This document shows positions 32,578-41,000 of a stretch of 64,000 bases of DNA, piece after piece. Where the stretch lies: positions 62,001 to 126,000 of the forward strand of contig CAZYBO010000005.1 of assembly GCA_964645205.1 (NCBI GenBank), given 5' to 3'. The notes under the pieces are model-generated. The model searched no databases. It had not been told where the DNA came from and saw only the letters and a program-made list of their open reading frames with translations. The stretch is from CAZYBO01 sp964645205. Its GTDB lineage: Bacteria; Pseudomonadota; Alphaproteobacteria; Rickettsiales; SXRF01. The position numbers and the translations under genes are program-made. Numbering within the stretch: the first letter of the stretch is position 1; each line of letters begins with the position of its first letter.

Positions 32578-32748
32578 TCAGGATGACCGTGGAATGAGGT
32601 GCTTCTTACGGATGGCTTCGAGTGCTTCACGAGCCGGGCGATACTTACCCGCCGCCGCATCCGCCAGCCCCCGGCTGATACCAGCGATGGCGTCCTGCCG
32701 TTCGCGTTCGGCGTTATCGGAATACGGGAAATTGTCGTCGGGCGGCAT
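32578..32748 (-). CDS. small antitoxin-like protein, third gene of a toxin-antitoxin operon
   Basis: A 56-residue protein starting MPPDDNFPYSDNAERERQD and ending with REALEAIRKKHLIPRSS, the style of C-terminal antitoxin helices that wrap a toxin (R-P-A-R-E-A...RKKHLIP). GGAG lies eight bases before the ATG and the gene begins six bases after the PIN-toxin stop, so it is translated with that operon. It may be an orphaned antitoxin end or an accessory partner. Confidence 0.6.
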   Translation of the reverse strand: MPPDDNFPYSDNAERERQDAIAGISRGLADAAAGKYRPAREALEAIRKKHLIPRSS

Positions 32749-32754
32749 GGGTGA

Positions 32755-33165
32755 CTACTCCTTGGGCTCGTAGCGCTTTACGTCCTTGAACTTGTCGATG
32801 TCCCGGTCGAAGGACGCCACGGGAATCTCTCGTCCGGCTGCCAATGCCGCCACCAACGCATCAGGAAAATCCACCGGCTTTTCCTTGAACCGCGTGAGGG
32901 CGTCGCGCATCACCCGAGCATCGTCGCACATCACGCCCGGATTCTCGATGAGGTCAAGCAGCGCCTCGGCCACCCGTTCGCGTTTCAGGTCGTAAACCCC
33001 GGTCAGCACGAAAGTGACTTCGGCTACGATGGCATTATCCAGAAATAATTGAACGTCACCGTCCGCCGCATCGTTCAGGAGTTTCTTGGACGCCCGCCCC
33101 ATTACGGGCGAGTCCTGAGTGAAGAACCGCACCAGGACGTTGGCGTCGAGGATATAGGATTTCAT
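32755..33165 (-). CDS. vapC: PIN-domain toxin, VapC-like ribonuclease
   Basis: 136 residues. The PIN acidic residues are in ILDANVLVRFF (first Asp), VAEVTFVLTG (Glu) and DFPDALVAALA (Asp), with a final SFDRDIDKF. VapC toxins cleave tRNA or rRNA when released from their antitoxin. The ATG overlaps the AbrB-type antitoxin stop by four bases. The longer open frame upstream overlaps the antitoxin and is not used. Confidence 0.87.
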   Translation of the reverse strand: MKSYILDANVLVRFFTQDSPVMGRASKKLLNDAADGDVQLFLDNAIVAEVTFVLTGVYDLKRERVAEALLDLIENPGVMCDDARVMRDALTRFKEKPVDFPDALVAALAAGREIPVASFDRDIDKFKDVKRYEPKE

Positions 33166-33422
33166 TGCTTGTAGGTCTTGGCGTAGTGGCGGCGCTTGGC
33201 TTCCGCAGTCGCCTTCTTCTCGGCTTCCACGCCAGCAAAAGGCACGTCGGATTTGAGGCAGCCGGCCAGTTCGTCGATGCTCCGCGCACGGCGGGCGACC
33301 AGCGCCCCGTTTTCCACCGACCAAGTCAGACGCATCCCGGCCTTCACCGGGAACTCTTTGTCCAGTTCCTTGGGGATGGTGATCTGCCGCTTCTCGGTAA
33401 TGGTGGTTGTGAGCAATGCCAT
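33162..33422 (-). CDS. AbrB/MazE/SpoVT-type antitoxin
   Basis: 86 residues. The swapped-hairpin DNA-binding domain is at the N-terminus (TTTITEKRQITIPKELDKEF, then VKAGMRLTW), and the C-terminal half is Lys/Glu-rich and toxin-binding. It represses its own operon and neutralises the downstream PIN toxin. The start is the ATG at 33422; an upstream TTG-type frame to 33461 has no homology. Confidence 0.85.
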   Translation of the reverse strand: MALLTTTITEKRQITIPKELDKEFPVKAGMRLTWSVENGALVARRARSIDELAGCLKSDVPFAGVEAEKKATAEAKRRHYAKTYKQ

Positions 33423-33591
33423 AATGACAGTATCATACCACAACTCTAAGGTATTACGCAATAGATTTGGTAATACTTTGACCTGACGCTATTTATTCTG
33501 GCAAACACACTCCCTTGCGGTAGCCAGCCCGCTTTAGCCGCCATGTTTTCCGCTTGCCTGCCCCATATCTCCTTGGCAACCCTCCATCTCC

Positions 33592-34482
33592 ATGAGGGTG
33601 GAGACTGGGGAATGTGAGGAGTTTCATCCGCTGACGTTATTGCGGGACTGGGGCAACGGAGATGCCTTCCGCATCGCCGACGCCCTGACCGGCGTTGCCG
33701 TCTTCGGCGCGACCGGCAGCGGCAAGACTTCCGGCCCCGCCAAACACCTTGCCTACGGATACCTCGCCGCCGGGATGGGTGGTTTGGTGCTCTGCGCCAA
33801 AAAGGAAGAACGCCGCCAGTGGCAGCAATGGGCAGCCGAAACCGGGCGCACCGATGATTTGGTCATCGTGGACGCCAGCGGCAAATGGCGTTTCAATTTC
33901 CTCGAATGGGAGGCAGCACGTTCCGGCGAGGGAGCAGGACTCACCATCAACATCGTCGCCATTCTCTCCGAAATTGCCGGGGCAATTTCCGGCGCTTCCG
34001 CCAAGTCCTCGGGCAACAACAAATTCTGGGAGGATGCGCTTGGACAAATGCTCACCAACCTGGTTGACCTCGCCCTGTTTGCCAGTCTTCAAATTTCCCT
34101 GCCACTCCTGCGTTCAATCATGATTTCGGCTGCCAAGGACGAAGCGCAAGCGGAGGATGCGGAGTGGAAGGAGTCCAGCGTATGCGCCAGGACCATCGCC
34201 GAGGCCGATGCAGCCACTCTCAAAGCCGAGCCGGAGCTGCGTGCCGATTTTGAGGAATGCGCGAACTACTGGCTCAAGGAGTACCCGTGCCTCTCTGAGA
34301 AAACGCGCAGCATTATCGACCTCACGTTTTCGATCCTTGTCCGACCACTCGTCACCCGCCCTTTGCGCAAGCTCTTTTGCGCCGACACCAACATCAAACC
34401 GGAAGACACGTTCGCGGGCAAAATCATCATCGTCGATCTGCCGATTCAGGAATTCAGGCTGGTTGGCAGGATTGCCAAATCG
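33592..34482 (+). pseudogene. conjugative coupling protein (TraG/VirD4-like), 3'-truncated
   Basis: About the first 297 residues of a T4SS coupling ATPase. PLTLLRDWGNGDAFRIADAL leads into Walker A (GATGSGKTSG), then GGLVLCAKKEER, and the sequence ends in KIIIVDLPIQEFRLVGRIAK, where such proteins normally run on for several hundred residues. Past about 34482 the frame reads through the antisense of an integrase gene until a stop at 34566. The motor domain C-terminal half is therefore lost and the gene is broken by a deletion junction. Confidence 0.75.
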
Positions 34483-34691
34483 CTTCCGCGAAGTTCTCGG
34501 GCTTCAGCAAGACTCAATACAGGATACGCCCCCAATGAGAGCAGCTTTTCTTTCCCAGCATATTGATATTTGAAACGCCAGTATTTGCCACCGTTGGTAT
34601 TAACGAGGACGTAAAGGCCGTTAGCGTCACTCAGTTTGTACGGCTTAACTCTAGGCTTGGCGCTGCGTACCTTGACATCGGTAAGTGCCAT
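34482..34691 (-). pseudogene. int: tyrosine integrase (P4 type), N-terminal fragment
   Basis: About 70 residues of a tRNA-targeting integrase: MALTDVKVRSAKPRVKPYKL, then DANGLYVLVNTNGGKYWRF and SLGAYPVLSLAEAREL. This is the N-terminal arm-binding domain only; the catalytic domain is gone. After ARELR the frame enters antisense coupling-protein sequence. GGAG precedes the ATG at 34691. The gene points away from the tRNA-Leu 3' end, the usual layout for elements of this type, so it marks the right end of the former island. Confidence 0.8.
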
Positions 34692-34854
34692 TTGGGGTAT
34701 CTCCTTTTCGACCGTTCCAGATACCCCATATGATACCCCGAAATATCTCCAAATGTCAACGCGGCGAGCCGGACGGCTGCGGTCATTGAATCCGCCGTCA
34801 TCGGCTCTCACTCTTGGTTTTACGGACGTTCCCGGACGGTGCCGATCCTTAAAA

Positions 34855-34941
34855 TGGTGCCCAGAAGAAGACTCGAACTTCCATGTTCTTGCGAACGCTA
34901 GCACCTGAAGCTAGTGCGTCTACCAATTCCGCCATCTGGGC
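34855..34941 (-). tRNA. tRNA-Leu (anticodon CAG)
   Basis: 87 bases including an encoded CCA. Acceptor arms GCCCAGA and TCTGGGC pair perfectly. The anticodon stem CTAGC/GCTAG encloses the loop TTCAGGT, giving anticodon CAG. The T arm reads GAAGTTCGAGTCTTC, and a class II variable arm is present, as expected for leucine. The 3' end faces the mobile-element remnant, consistent with use as its integration site. Confidence 0.95.
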
Positions 34942-34964
34942 ACAGCATCATGCCGGGAAACTGC

Positions 34965-34992
34965 GTTGTAAACGCTTTCTTCCGCTTGTCAA
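34965..34992 (-). promoter_or_regulatory. promoter of tRNA-Leu
   Basis: On the minus strand a perfect -35 box TTGACA (34987-34992) and a -10-like TACAAC (34965-34970) are 16 bases apart, ending about 24 bases upstream of the mature tRNA 5' end. Confidence 0.6.
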
Positions 34993-35084
34993 CCGAAGCT
35001 GCGGGCAACGTCGTTTTAGGGTTGAGTTTTGCGCGCTTTCGGTCTTTAATCGGGATGGCTCATTGAACAAGGTGGATAAGCGCT

Positions 35085-36023
35085 ATGGAACAGAAGGTTA
35101 TCACAATCATCGGCGGCACCGGGTTTCTCGGGCGCTATGTAGTTAAACGGCTGGCGCACGCGGGCTATACGCTGCGCATCATCGCCCGCAACCCCGATGC
35201 GGCGCGGCGCCTGAAAACGGCGGGCGACATCGGGCAGATCGTTATCGTGCGCGGCAACCTCAACGCGCCGGAGACGCTGGAAGGCAAGCTCGACGGCTCA
35301 TGGGCGGTTATCAACCTCGTGGGCATCCTGTTTGAATCAGGCCGGCAGAATTTCTCGCAATTGCACGCGCAGGGCGCAGAAGCGCTGGCGAAAATGGCGA
35401 AAGCGGCCGGAGTCACGCGCTTCATCCATATGTCCTCGCTGGGCGCCGACAAAGCGGGAAGCTCGCAATATGCCCGCAGCAAGATTTCGGGCGAGAAAGC
35501 AGTGCGCGCCGCGTTCCCTGAGGCTACTATCCTGCGCCCCAGCATCCTTTTCGGGCCGGAAGATAATTTTTTCAACCAGTTCGCGGCGATGGCCTGCATC
35601 TCTCCCGCCCTGCCCCTGATCGGCGGCGGCGGCACGCGTTTCCAGCCCGTCTATGCGGGCGACGTGGCGGATATGGTCGAACGCTGCCTGCAGCGCCCCG
35701 ACACCGCCGGGCAAACATTCGAGCTGGGCGGACCGCACACTTACACGTTCAAGGAAATTCTCGAATATATCCTGCGCACGACCGGCCGCGAGCGAAAATT
35801 GGTGAACGTACCGTTTTCCATGGCGAAGGCCGTAGGCGCGGTAGGTGAGCTACTCCCCCGCCCGCCGATCACACGCGACCAGGTGGCGTTGCTCAAATAT
35901 GATAATCTCGTAAGTCCAAACGCGAAAACCTTCGCCAATCTCGGGCTTAAGCCCACGGCTGTTGACATCATCGTGCCCGGCTATCTCGCACGCTTCAGCA
36001 AGGGAGCTAAACTGGCCGCATGA
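35085..36023 (+). CDS. NDUFA9-like complex I NAD(P)-binding protein
   Basis: 312 residues, atypical short-chain dehydrogenase fold. It has the dinucleotide loop TIIGGTGFLGRYVV at the N-terminus, VINLVGILFE, MSSLGADKAGSSQYARSK with the Tyr-x3-Lys pair, and RPSILFGPED. Alphaproteobacterial members are related to the mitochondrial complex I accessory subunit NDUFA9. The stop overlaps the gltD start by four bases, so it is co-transcribed with the glutamate synthase genes. The catalytic substrate, if any, is unknown. Confidence 0.82.
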   Translation: MEQKVITIIGGTGFLGRYVVKRLAHAGYTLRIIARNPDAARRLKTAGDIGQIVIVRGNLNAPETLEGKLDGSWAVINLVGILFESGRQNFSQLHAQGAEALAKMAKAAGVTRFIHMSSLGADKAGSSQYARSKISGEKAVRAAFPEATILRPSILFGPEDNFFNQFAAMACISPALPLIGGGGTRFQPVYAGDVADMVERCLQRPDTAGQTFELGGPHTYTFKEILEYILRTTGRERKLVNVPFSMAKAVGAVGELLPRPPITRDQVALLKYDNLVSPNAKTFANLGLKPTAVDIIVPGYLARFSKGAKLAA

Positions 36024-37438
36024 ACGATATGTTGCGCTTCGTCACTGCCGGACAGGAATATCCTGATGTTACGTCAGCCGACCAGCGCAAACATGATTTC
36101 AAGGAAATCTACAGCCTGTTCTCTCCCGAAAAAGCCGCGCAGCAAGCGTCGCGCTGCTCGCAGTGCGGCGTGCCGTTTTGCCAGATTCACTGCCCGCTTT
36201 CAAACAACATCCCCGACTGGCTGAAGCTCACCGCCGAAGGCCGCCTGAGGGAAGCCTACGAACTCTCCGCCGCTACCAATACCTTCCCCGAAATATGCGG
36301 CCGCATTTGCCCGCAGGATCGGTTGTGCGAAGGTAATTGCGTCATCGAAAAAGATTTCAAGGCGGTCACCATCGGCTCGGTGGAAAAATTCCTGACAGAA
36401 ACCGCTTTCGCGGAAGGCTGGGTGGAACCGATCCGCGCTGCGCGCGAGAACGGTTTTTCGGTGGGTATCATCGGCGCGGGGCCTGCGGGACTTGCGGCTG
36501 CCGACGCGTTGCGCCGCAAAGGATATGAGGTGCATATCTACGACCGCTACGACCGCGCGGGCGGGCTGATGATCTACGGCATCCCCAATTTCAAGTTGGA
36601 AAAATCCGTGGTGCTGCGCCGCCACGCGCTGCTGGAGCAAGGCGGTATACATTTCCATTTCAACTGTGAGGTAGGACGCAACATCACGCTGGAAGAACTG
36701 CGCACGCGGCACGACGCGGTGCTCATCGCCACCGGCGTGTATAAGCCGCGCGACATCGAGTTGCCTGAATATAATTTGAACAACATCGTACCCGCCCTGC
36801 CCTACCTCGTAGCCAGCAACCGCGAGGGGCTTGGCGATAAGGTGAGCGATCAGGTGAACGCTTCCGGCAAAGATGTCGTCGTCATCGGCGGCGGCGACAC
36901 GGCGATGGATTGCGTACGCACCGCCGTGCGTCAGGGCGCGGCCAGCGTCACCTGCCTCTACCGCCGCGACCGCGCCAACATGCCCGGCAGCCAGCGCGAA
37001 GTGAAAAACGCCGAGGAAGAAGGCGTGCAGTTCCACTGGATGGCCGCGCCTAAAGCGTTCGTAGGCAGTGGCGCGATTGAACAAATTTTAGTACAGCGCA
37101 TGCGCTTCACCACGCACGACGCCTCCGGCCGCCAGTCCGTCGTACCTATCGACGGAGAAACCTACGCGCTTCCCGCAACACTTGCGATCAAGGCGCTGGG
37201 CTTCGACGCCGAAGCGCTGCCAACATTATGGAATGCCCCTGAACTAGGAGTGCGCGTAAACGGCACGATCGTCATCCACCCGCAAAGTTTCGCCACCAGC
37301 ATGGAAGGTGTGTTCGCTGCGGGCGACATCGTGCGCGGCGCATCTCTCGTCGTATGGGCGATCCGCGACGGCCGCGACGCCGCCGATGCCATACACCGTT
37401 ACATCCAATCAGGAAAAGCAGGAAGGAAAGCCGCATGA
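36020..37438 (+). CDS. gltD: glutamate synthase, small subunit
   Basis: 472 residues. The N-terminal cysteine-rich 4Fe-4S region reads CSQCGVPFCQIHCP, then CGRICPQDRLCEGNC. An FAD site (GIIGAGPAGLAAADALRRKG) and an NADPH site (VVVIGGGDTAMDCVRTA) follow. It passes electrons from NADPH to the large subunit for glutamate formation from glutamine and 2-oxoglutarate. The large-subunit gene is two genes downstream; a small secreted protein gene lies between them. Confidence 0.96.
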   Translation: MNDMLRFVTAGQEYPDVTSADQRKHDFKEIYSLFSPEKAAQQASRCSQCGVPFCQIHCPLSNNIPDWLKLTAEGRLREAYELSAATNTFPEICGRICPQDRLCEGNCVIEKDFKAVTIGSVEKFLTETAFAEGWVEPIRAARENGFSVGIIGAGPAGLAAADALRRKGYEVHIYDRYDRAGGLMIYGIPNFKLEKSVVLRRHALLEQGGIHFHFNCEVGRNITLEELRTRHDAVLIATGVYKPRDIELPEYNLNNIVPALPYLVASNREGLGDKVSDQVNASGKDVVVIGGGDTAMDCVRTAVRQGAASVTCLYRRDRANMPGSQREVKNAEEEGVQFHWMAAPKAFVGSGAIEQILVQRMRFTTHDASGRQSVVPIDGETYALPATLAIKALGFDAEALPTLWNAPELGVRVNGTIVIHPQSFATSMEGVFAAGDIVRGASLVVWAIRDGRDAADAIHRYIQSGKAGRKAA

Positions 37439-38034
37439 AGCACCTGATATTCGTATTTATCGCCTGTATAGCCGCGCACGACGCGATGGCCGCGCGCATG
37501 CGCGACATGTCGCTGTCGGTGGAAGATTCGATGCGCGAACCCGACATCACCACGACCAATCCACAAGACTATCTGAACCCCGGCGGATTCGGCAGCAACA
37601 CGCAAGGCACGCTCAAAGCGCCAACAAAGCCAGGAGGCTACGGTTCTGCCTATAGCGGGGCGAACAACTACGACGCAACCGCCCTTCCCGCCGACTCCTA
37701 CATGGTAGGCTACTGCGACCCCAATGTCGGCGTGCGTGCGGGCGCAATGCAGGACTGCATCGCGCAAGGCAAGAAACAAACCTGCGACATATTCGCGCAA
37801 CTACCCAACGACGCGCAGCGCCTGCTCGACCGCACCATATCCTGCCTGAGCGACACCGCCGAATACGAAGACGATTATGACAGCGCGCGCAAGGATTGCG
37901 GCTACGAGCGCGCCCGCCTCGGCCTGCTGAAAAAATACTGGGAAGAGCAGCAAACCGCGTATGCGCTGGTGTTCCTGCCCGATATGGTCATGAACGCCGC
38001 CGCAAACTGCATGCCTAACCGCAGGGGGTACTAA
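37435..38034 (+). CDS. secreted protein of unknown function between gltD and gltB
   Basis: 199 residues. A signal peptide (MKHLIFVFIACIAAHDAMAA) precedes a Gly/Pro/Asn-rich low-complexity stretch, then a helical part with five cysteines (YCDPN, DCIAQ, TCDIF, SCLSD, DCGYE) and a final NCMPN. It is unrelated in appearance to glutamate synthase but is translationally coupled to it: its ATG overlaps the gltD stop and its stop is two bases before the gltB GTG. Family unknown. Confidence 0.7.
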   Translation: MKHLIFVFIACIAAHDAMAARMRDMSLSVEDSMREPDITTTNPQDYLNPGGFGSNTQGTLKAPTKPGGYGSAYSGANNYDATALPADSYMVGYCDPNVGVRAGAMQDCIAQGKKQTCDIFAQLPNDAQRLLDRTISCLSDTAEYEDDYDSARKDCGYERARLGLLKKYWEEQQTAYALVFLPDMVMNAAANCMPNRRGY

Positions 38035-38036
38035 GC

Positions 38037-41000
38037 GTGCATTATTCGTGGGATGAGGAATGGAACCGCCGTGCCGCAGCACTCGCCGCGCACGGTCTCT
38101 ATGATCCCGCGAACGAACACGACGCGTGCGGCGTAGGCTTCGTCGCCGCTATCGACGGCAAACCACGCCGCAGCATCGTCGAAGCCGCTATCGAAGCGCT
38201 GAAAGCCGTCTACCATCGCGGCGCAGTTGATGCCGACGGCAAGACTGGCGACGGCGCGGGCATCCATATCCAGATTCCGTTCGCATTTTTCCGCGAGCAT
38301 ATCGAACGTTCGGGGCGTGCGCTTGCCAGCGATAAACTGGCCGTAGGCATGATGTTCCTACCCAAGAAAAATCTCGGCGCGCAGGAAACCTGCCGCGGCA
38401 TCGTCGAAAGCGAAATCCTCTCATTCGGCTACCGAATATATGGTTGGCGGCAGGTTCCGGTGAAGGCCGAGCTGATCGGCGAAATCGCCAACGACTCGCG
38501 CCCGGAAATCGAACAGATCCTCATCGCAGGCAAAGAAGGCGCGGACGAAGAGCAATTCGAGCGCGACCTCTACATTATTCGCAAGCGTATCGAAAAAGCC
38601 GTTCGCGCCCGCGCCATCAATGATTTTTACGTCAGCTCGCTATCGTGCCGCTCCGTTATTTACAAGGGATTGTTCAAAGCCGAGCAGCTCACCGCCTTTT
38701 ATCCCGACCTGCTCGACGAGCGCTTTGTCTCCGCCTTCGCTATTTTCCACCAGCGCTTCTCCACCAACACCGCCCCCGCATGGCACCTCGCGCAGCCCTT
38801 CCGCATGATCGCGCATAACGGCGAAATCAACACGCTGAAGGGCAACATCAATTTCATGCGCAGCCACGAATCCACCTTCCGCTGCGCCGCGTTTGACGGC
38901 TTCGAGCAGGACATCACCCCCGTCATTCCCGACAACACATCGGACACCGGCGCGCTCGACTCCGTGGTGGAAATCCTCACCCGCGCAGGCCGCCCGCTGC
39001 CGCTGACCAAACTGATTTTAATCCCGCCCGCATGGAGCGGCGTAGCCGACATGCCGCAGGCGCACAAGGACATGTTCAGCTGCTTAAACAGTATCTCCGA
39101 ACAATGGGACGGCCCCGCCGCCATCGCTGCCACCGACGGCAAGTGGGTGATCGCAGGCATGGATCGCAACGGCCTGCGACCCATGCGCTACAGCGTCACC
39201 ACCGACGGGATCGTGATTATTTGCTCCGAAAGCGGAATGGTCGAGCTTGCCGATTCGCAGATCATCGAGCGTGGTCGCTTAGGCCCCGGTGAAATTCTCG
39301 GCATCGACCTCGAAGCAGGCAGGCTCTATAAAGACCGCGAGTTAAAAGACCACCTCGCCGCACAGCACCCGTATGGGGAGTGGGTGGGGAATATTGTGCG
39401 GCTTAGTGATTTAGCGGTCAGCGTTCAGCGATCAGTGGCCGGTAAGGAAGAAAATATCCTGCTTACTGACCGCCGAACGCTGACCGCTGACCGCTTACAC
39501 ACGCTCCACCTCGCCACCGGTCTTACGCACGAAGACCTCGAAATCATCCTCCACCCCATGGCCGCCGACGGTAAGGAAGCCGTAGGCTCGATGGGAGACG
39601 ACACGCCGATGGCGGTGCTGGCCGATGCGCATCGCGGCTTCCACCATTTCTTCCGCCAGAATTTCTCGCAAGTGACTAATCCGCCGATCGACAGCTTGCG
39701 CGAGCGCCGCGTGATGAGTTTGTTCACCCGTTTCGGCAATGACGGTAATTATCTGGCGCTCGATAATTCGCACAGCAAGATCCTGCTCGCCGAAACGCCC
39801 GTGCTGCTTGCGCGCGAAATGACCGCCATTCGCAACCACTTCCACGACCGCATCACTGAAATCGACACGCTGTTCGCGCTCGACGGCACGCTGCGCGAAG
39901 GCATAGAAGCCCTCATCCGCAAAGCCGAGGAATCCATCAAGAACGGCCGCAACTATCTGCTGCTCACCGACCTGCGCATGGATGAAACCCACGCCGCCAT
40001 CCCGATAATCCTTGCGGTTTCCGCGCTGCACAGCCACCTCGTTAAAAACAAATTGCGCAAGCGCGTGTCCATTTTAGTCTCCACGTCTGAATGCATTGAG
40101 GTGCATTGCTGCGCCGTGTTGATCGGTGTAGGCGCTACCGTCGTGCATCCATACCTTGCTGAAGAAACGCTCCGTCAGCGTCATGCACAGGGGCTGTTCG
40201 CAGGCAAAGGGCTGCCCGATATGCTGGCGAATTACCGCGATGCGATGAGCAACGGCCTGCTCAAAGTCATGTCGAAAATGGGTATCGGCGTCATCAGCGC
40301 CTATCGTGGCGGCCTGAATTTCGAGGCGATCGGCCTTTCGCGCGCGCTCGCCGCCGAATTTTTCCCCGGCCTGCCCTCGCGCATTTCCGGCATCGGGCTG
40401 GACGGTATCGAGCGCCGCGTGCGCGAATTGCATGAAAGAGCGTTCAGTAACGTCGAGCAGCTTCCCATCGGCGGCTTTTACCGCTACCGCGCGAATGCAG
40501 AAAACCACGCGTGGGAAGGCAAGCAGATTCACATGCTGCAAACCGCGGTAACTACTGGTTCTTATCAGACCTTCAAGCAATACACGCAGTCTATCTACAG
40601 CCAGCAGCCGCTGCACCTGCGCGACCTGCTCGATTTCCGCCGTACGCAGCCTGCCGTCGCCATCGATGAGGTGGAATCCATCACCGAAATCCGCAAACGC
40701 TTCATCGCGCCCGCCATGTCGCTGGGCGCACTCTCGCCGGAAGCGCACGAAACGCTGGCGATTGCTATGAATCGCATGGGCGCGGCATCGAACTCCGGCG
40801 AAGGCGGCGAAGGCGCGGAGCGCTACAAGCCGTTGCCCAACGGCGACAACGCGAACTCCACCGTGAAGCAGGTAGCCTCGGCGCGTTTCGGCGTTACGGC
40901 GGAATATTTAAACAGCGCACAGGAATTGCAGATCAAGGTCGCCCAAGGCGCAAAACCCGGTGAAGGCGGCCAGCTTCCCGGCTTCAAAGTCACCACAGAA

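Noticed and set aside
28543..34855. Duplicated tRNA-Leu 3' end (left attachment site) for the element
   Set aside because: I looked for the tRNA 3' sequence near the left side (29.1-30.2 kb) and did not find a copy; the left border cannot be placed precisely.
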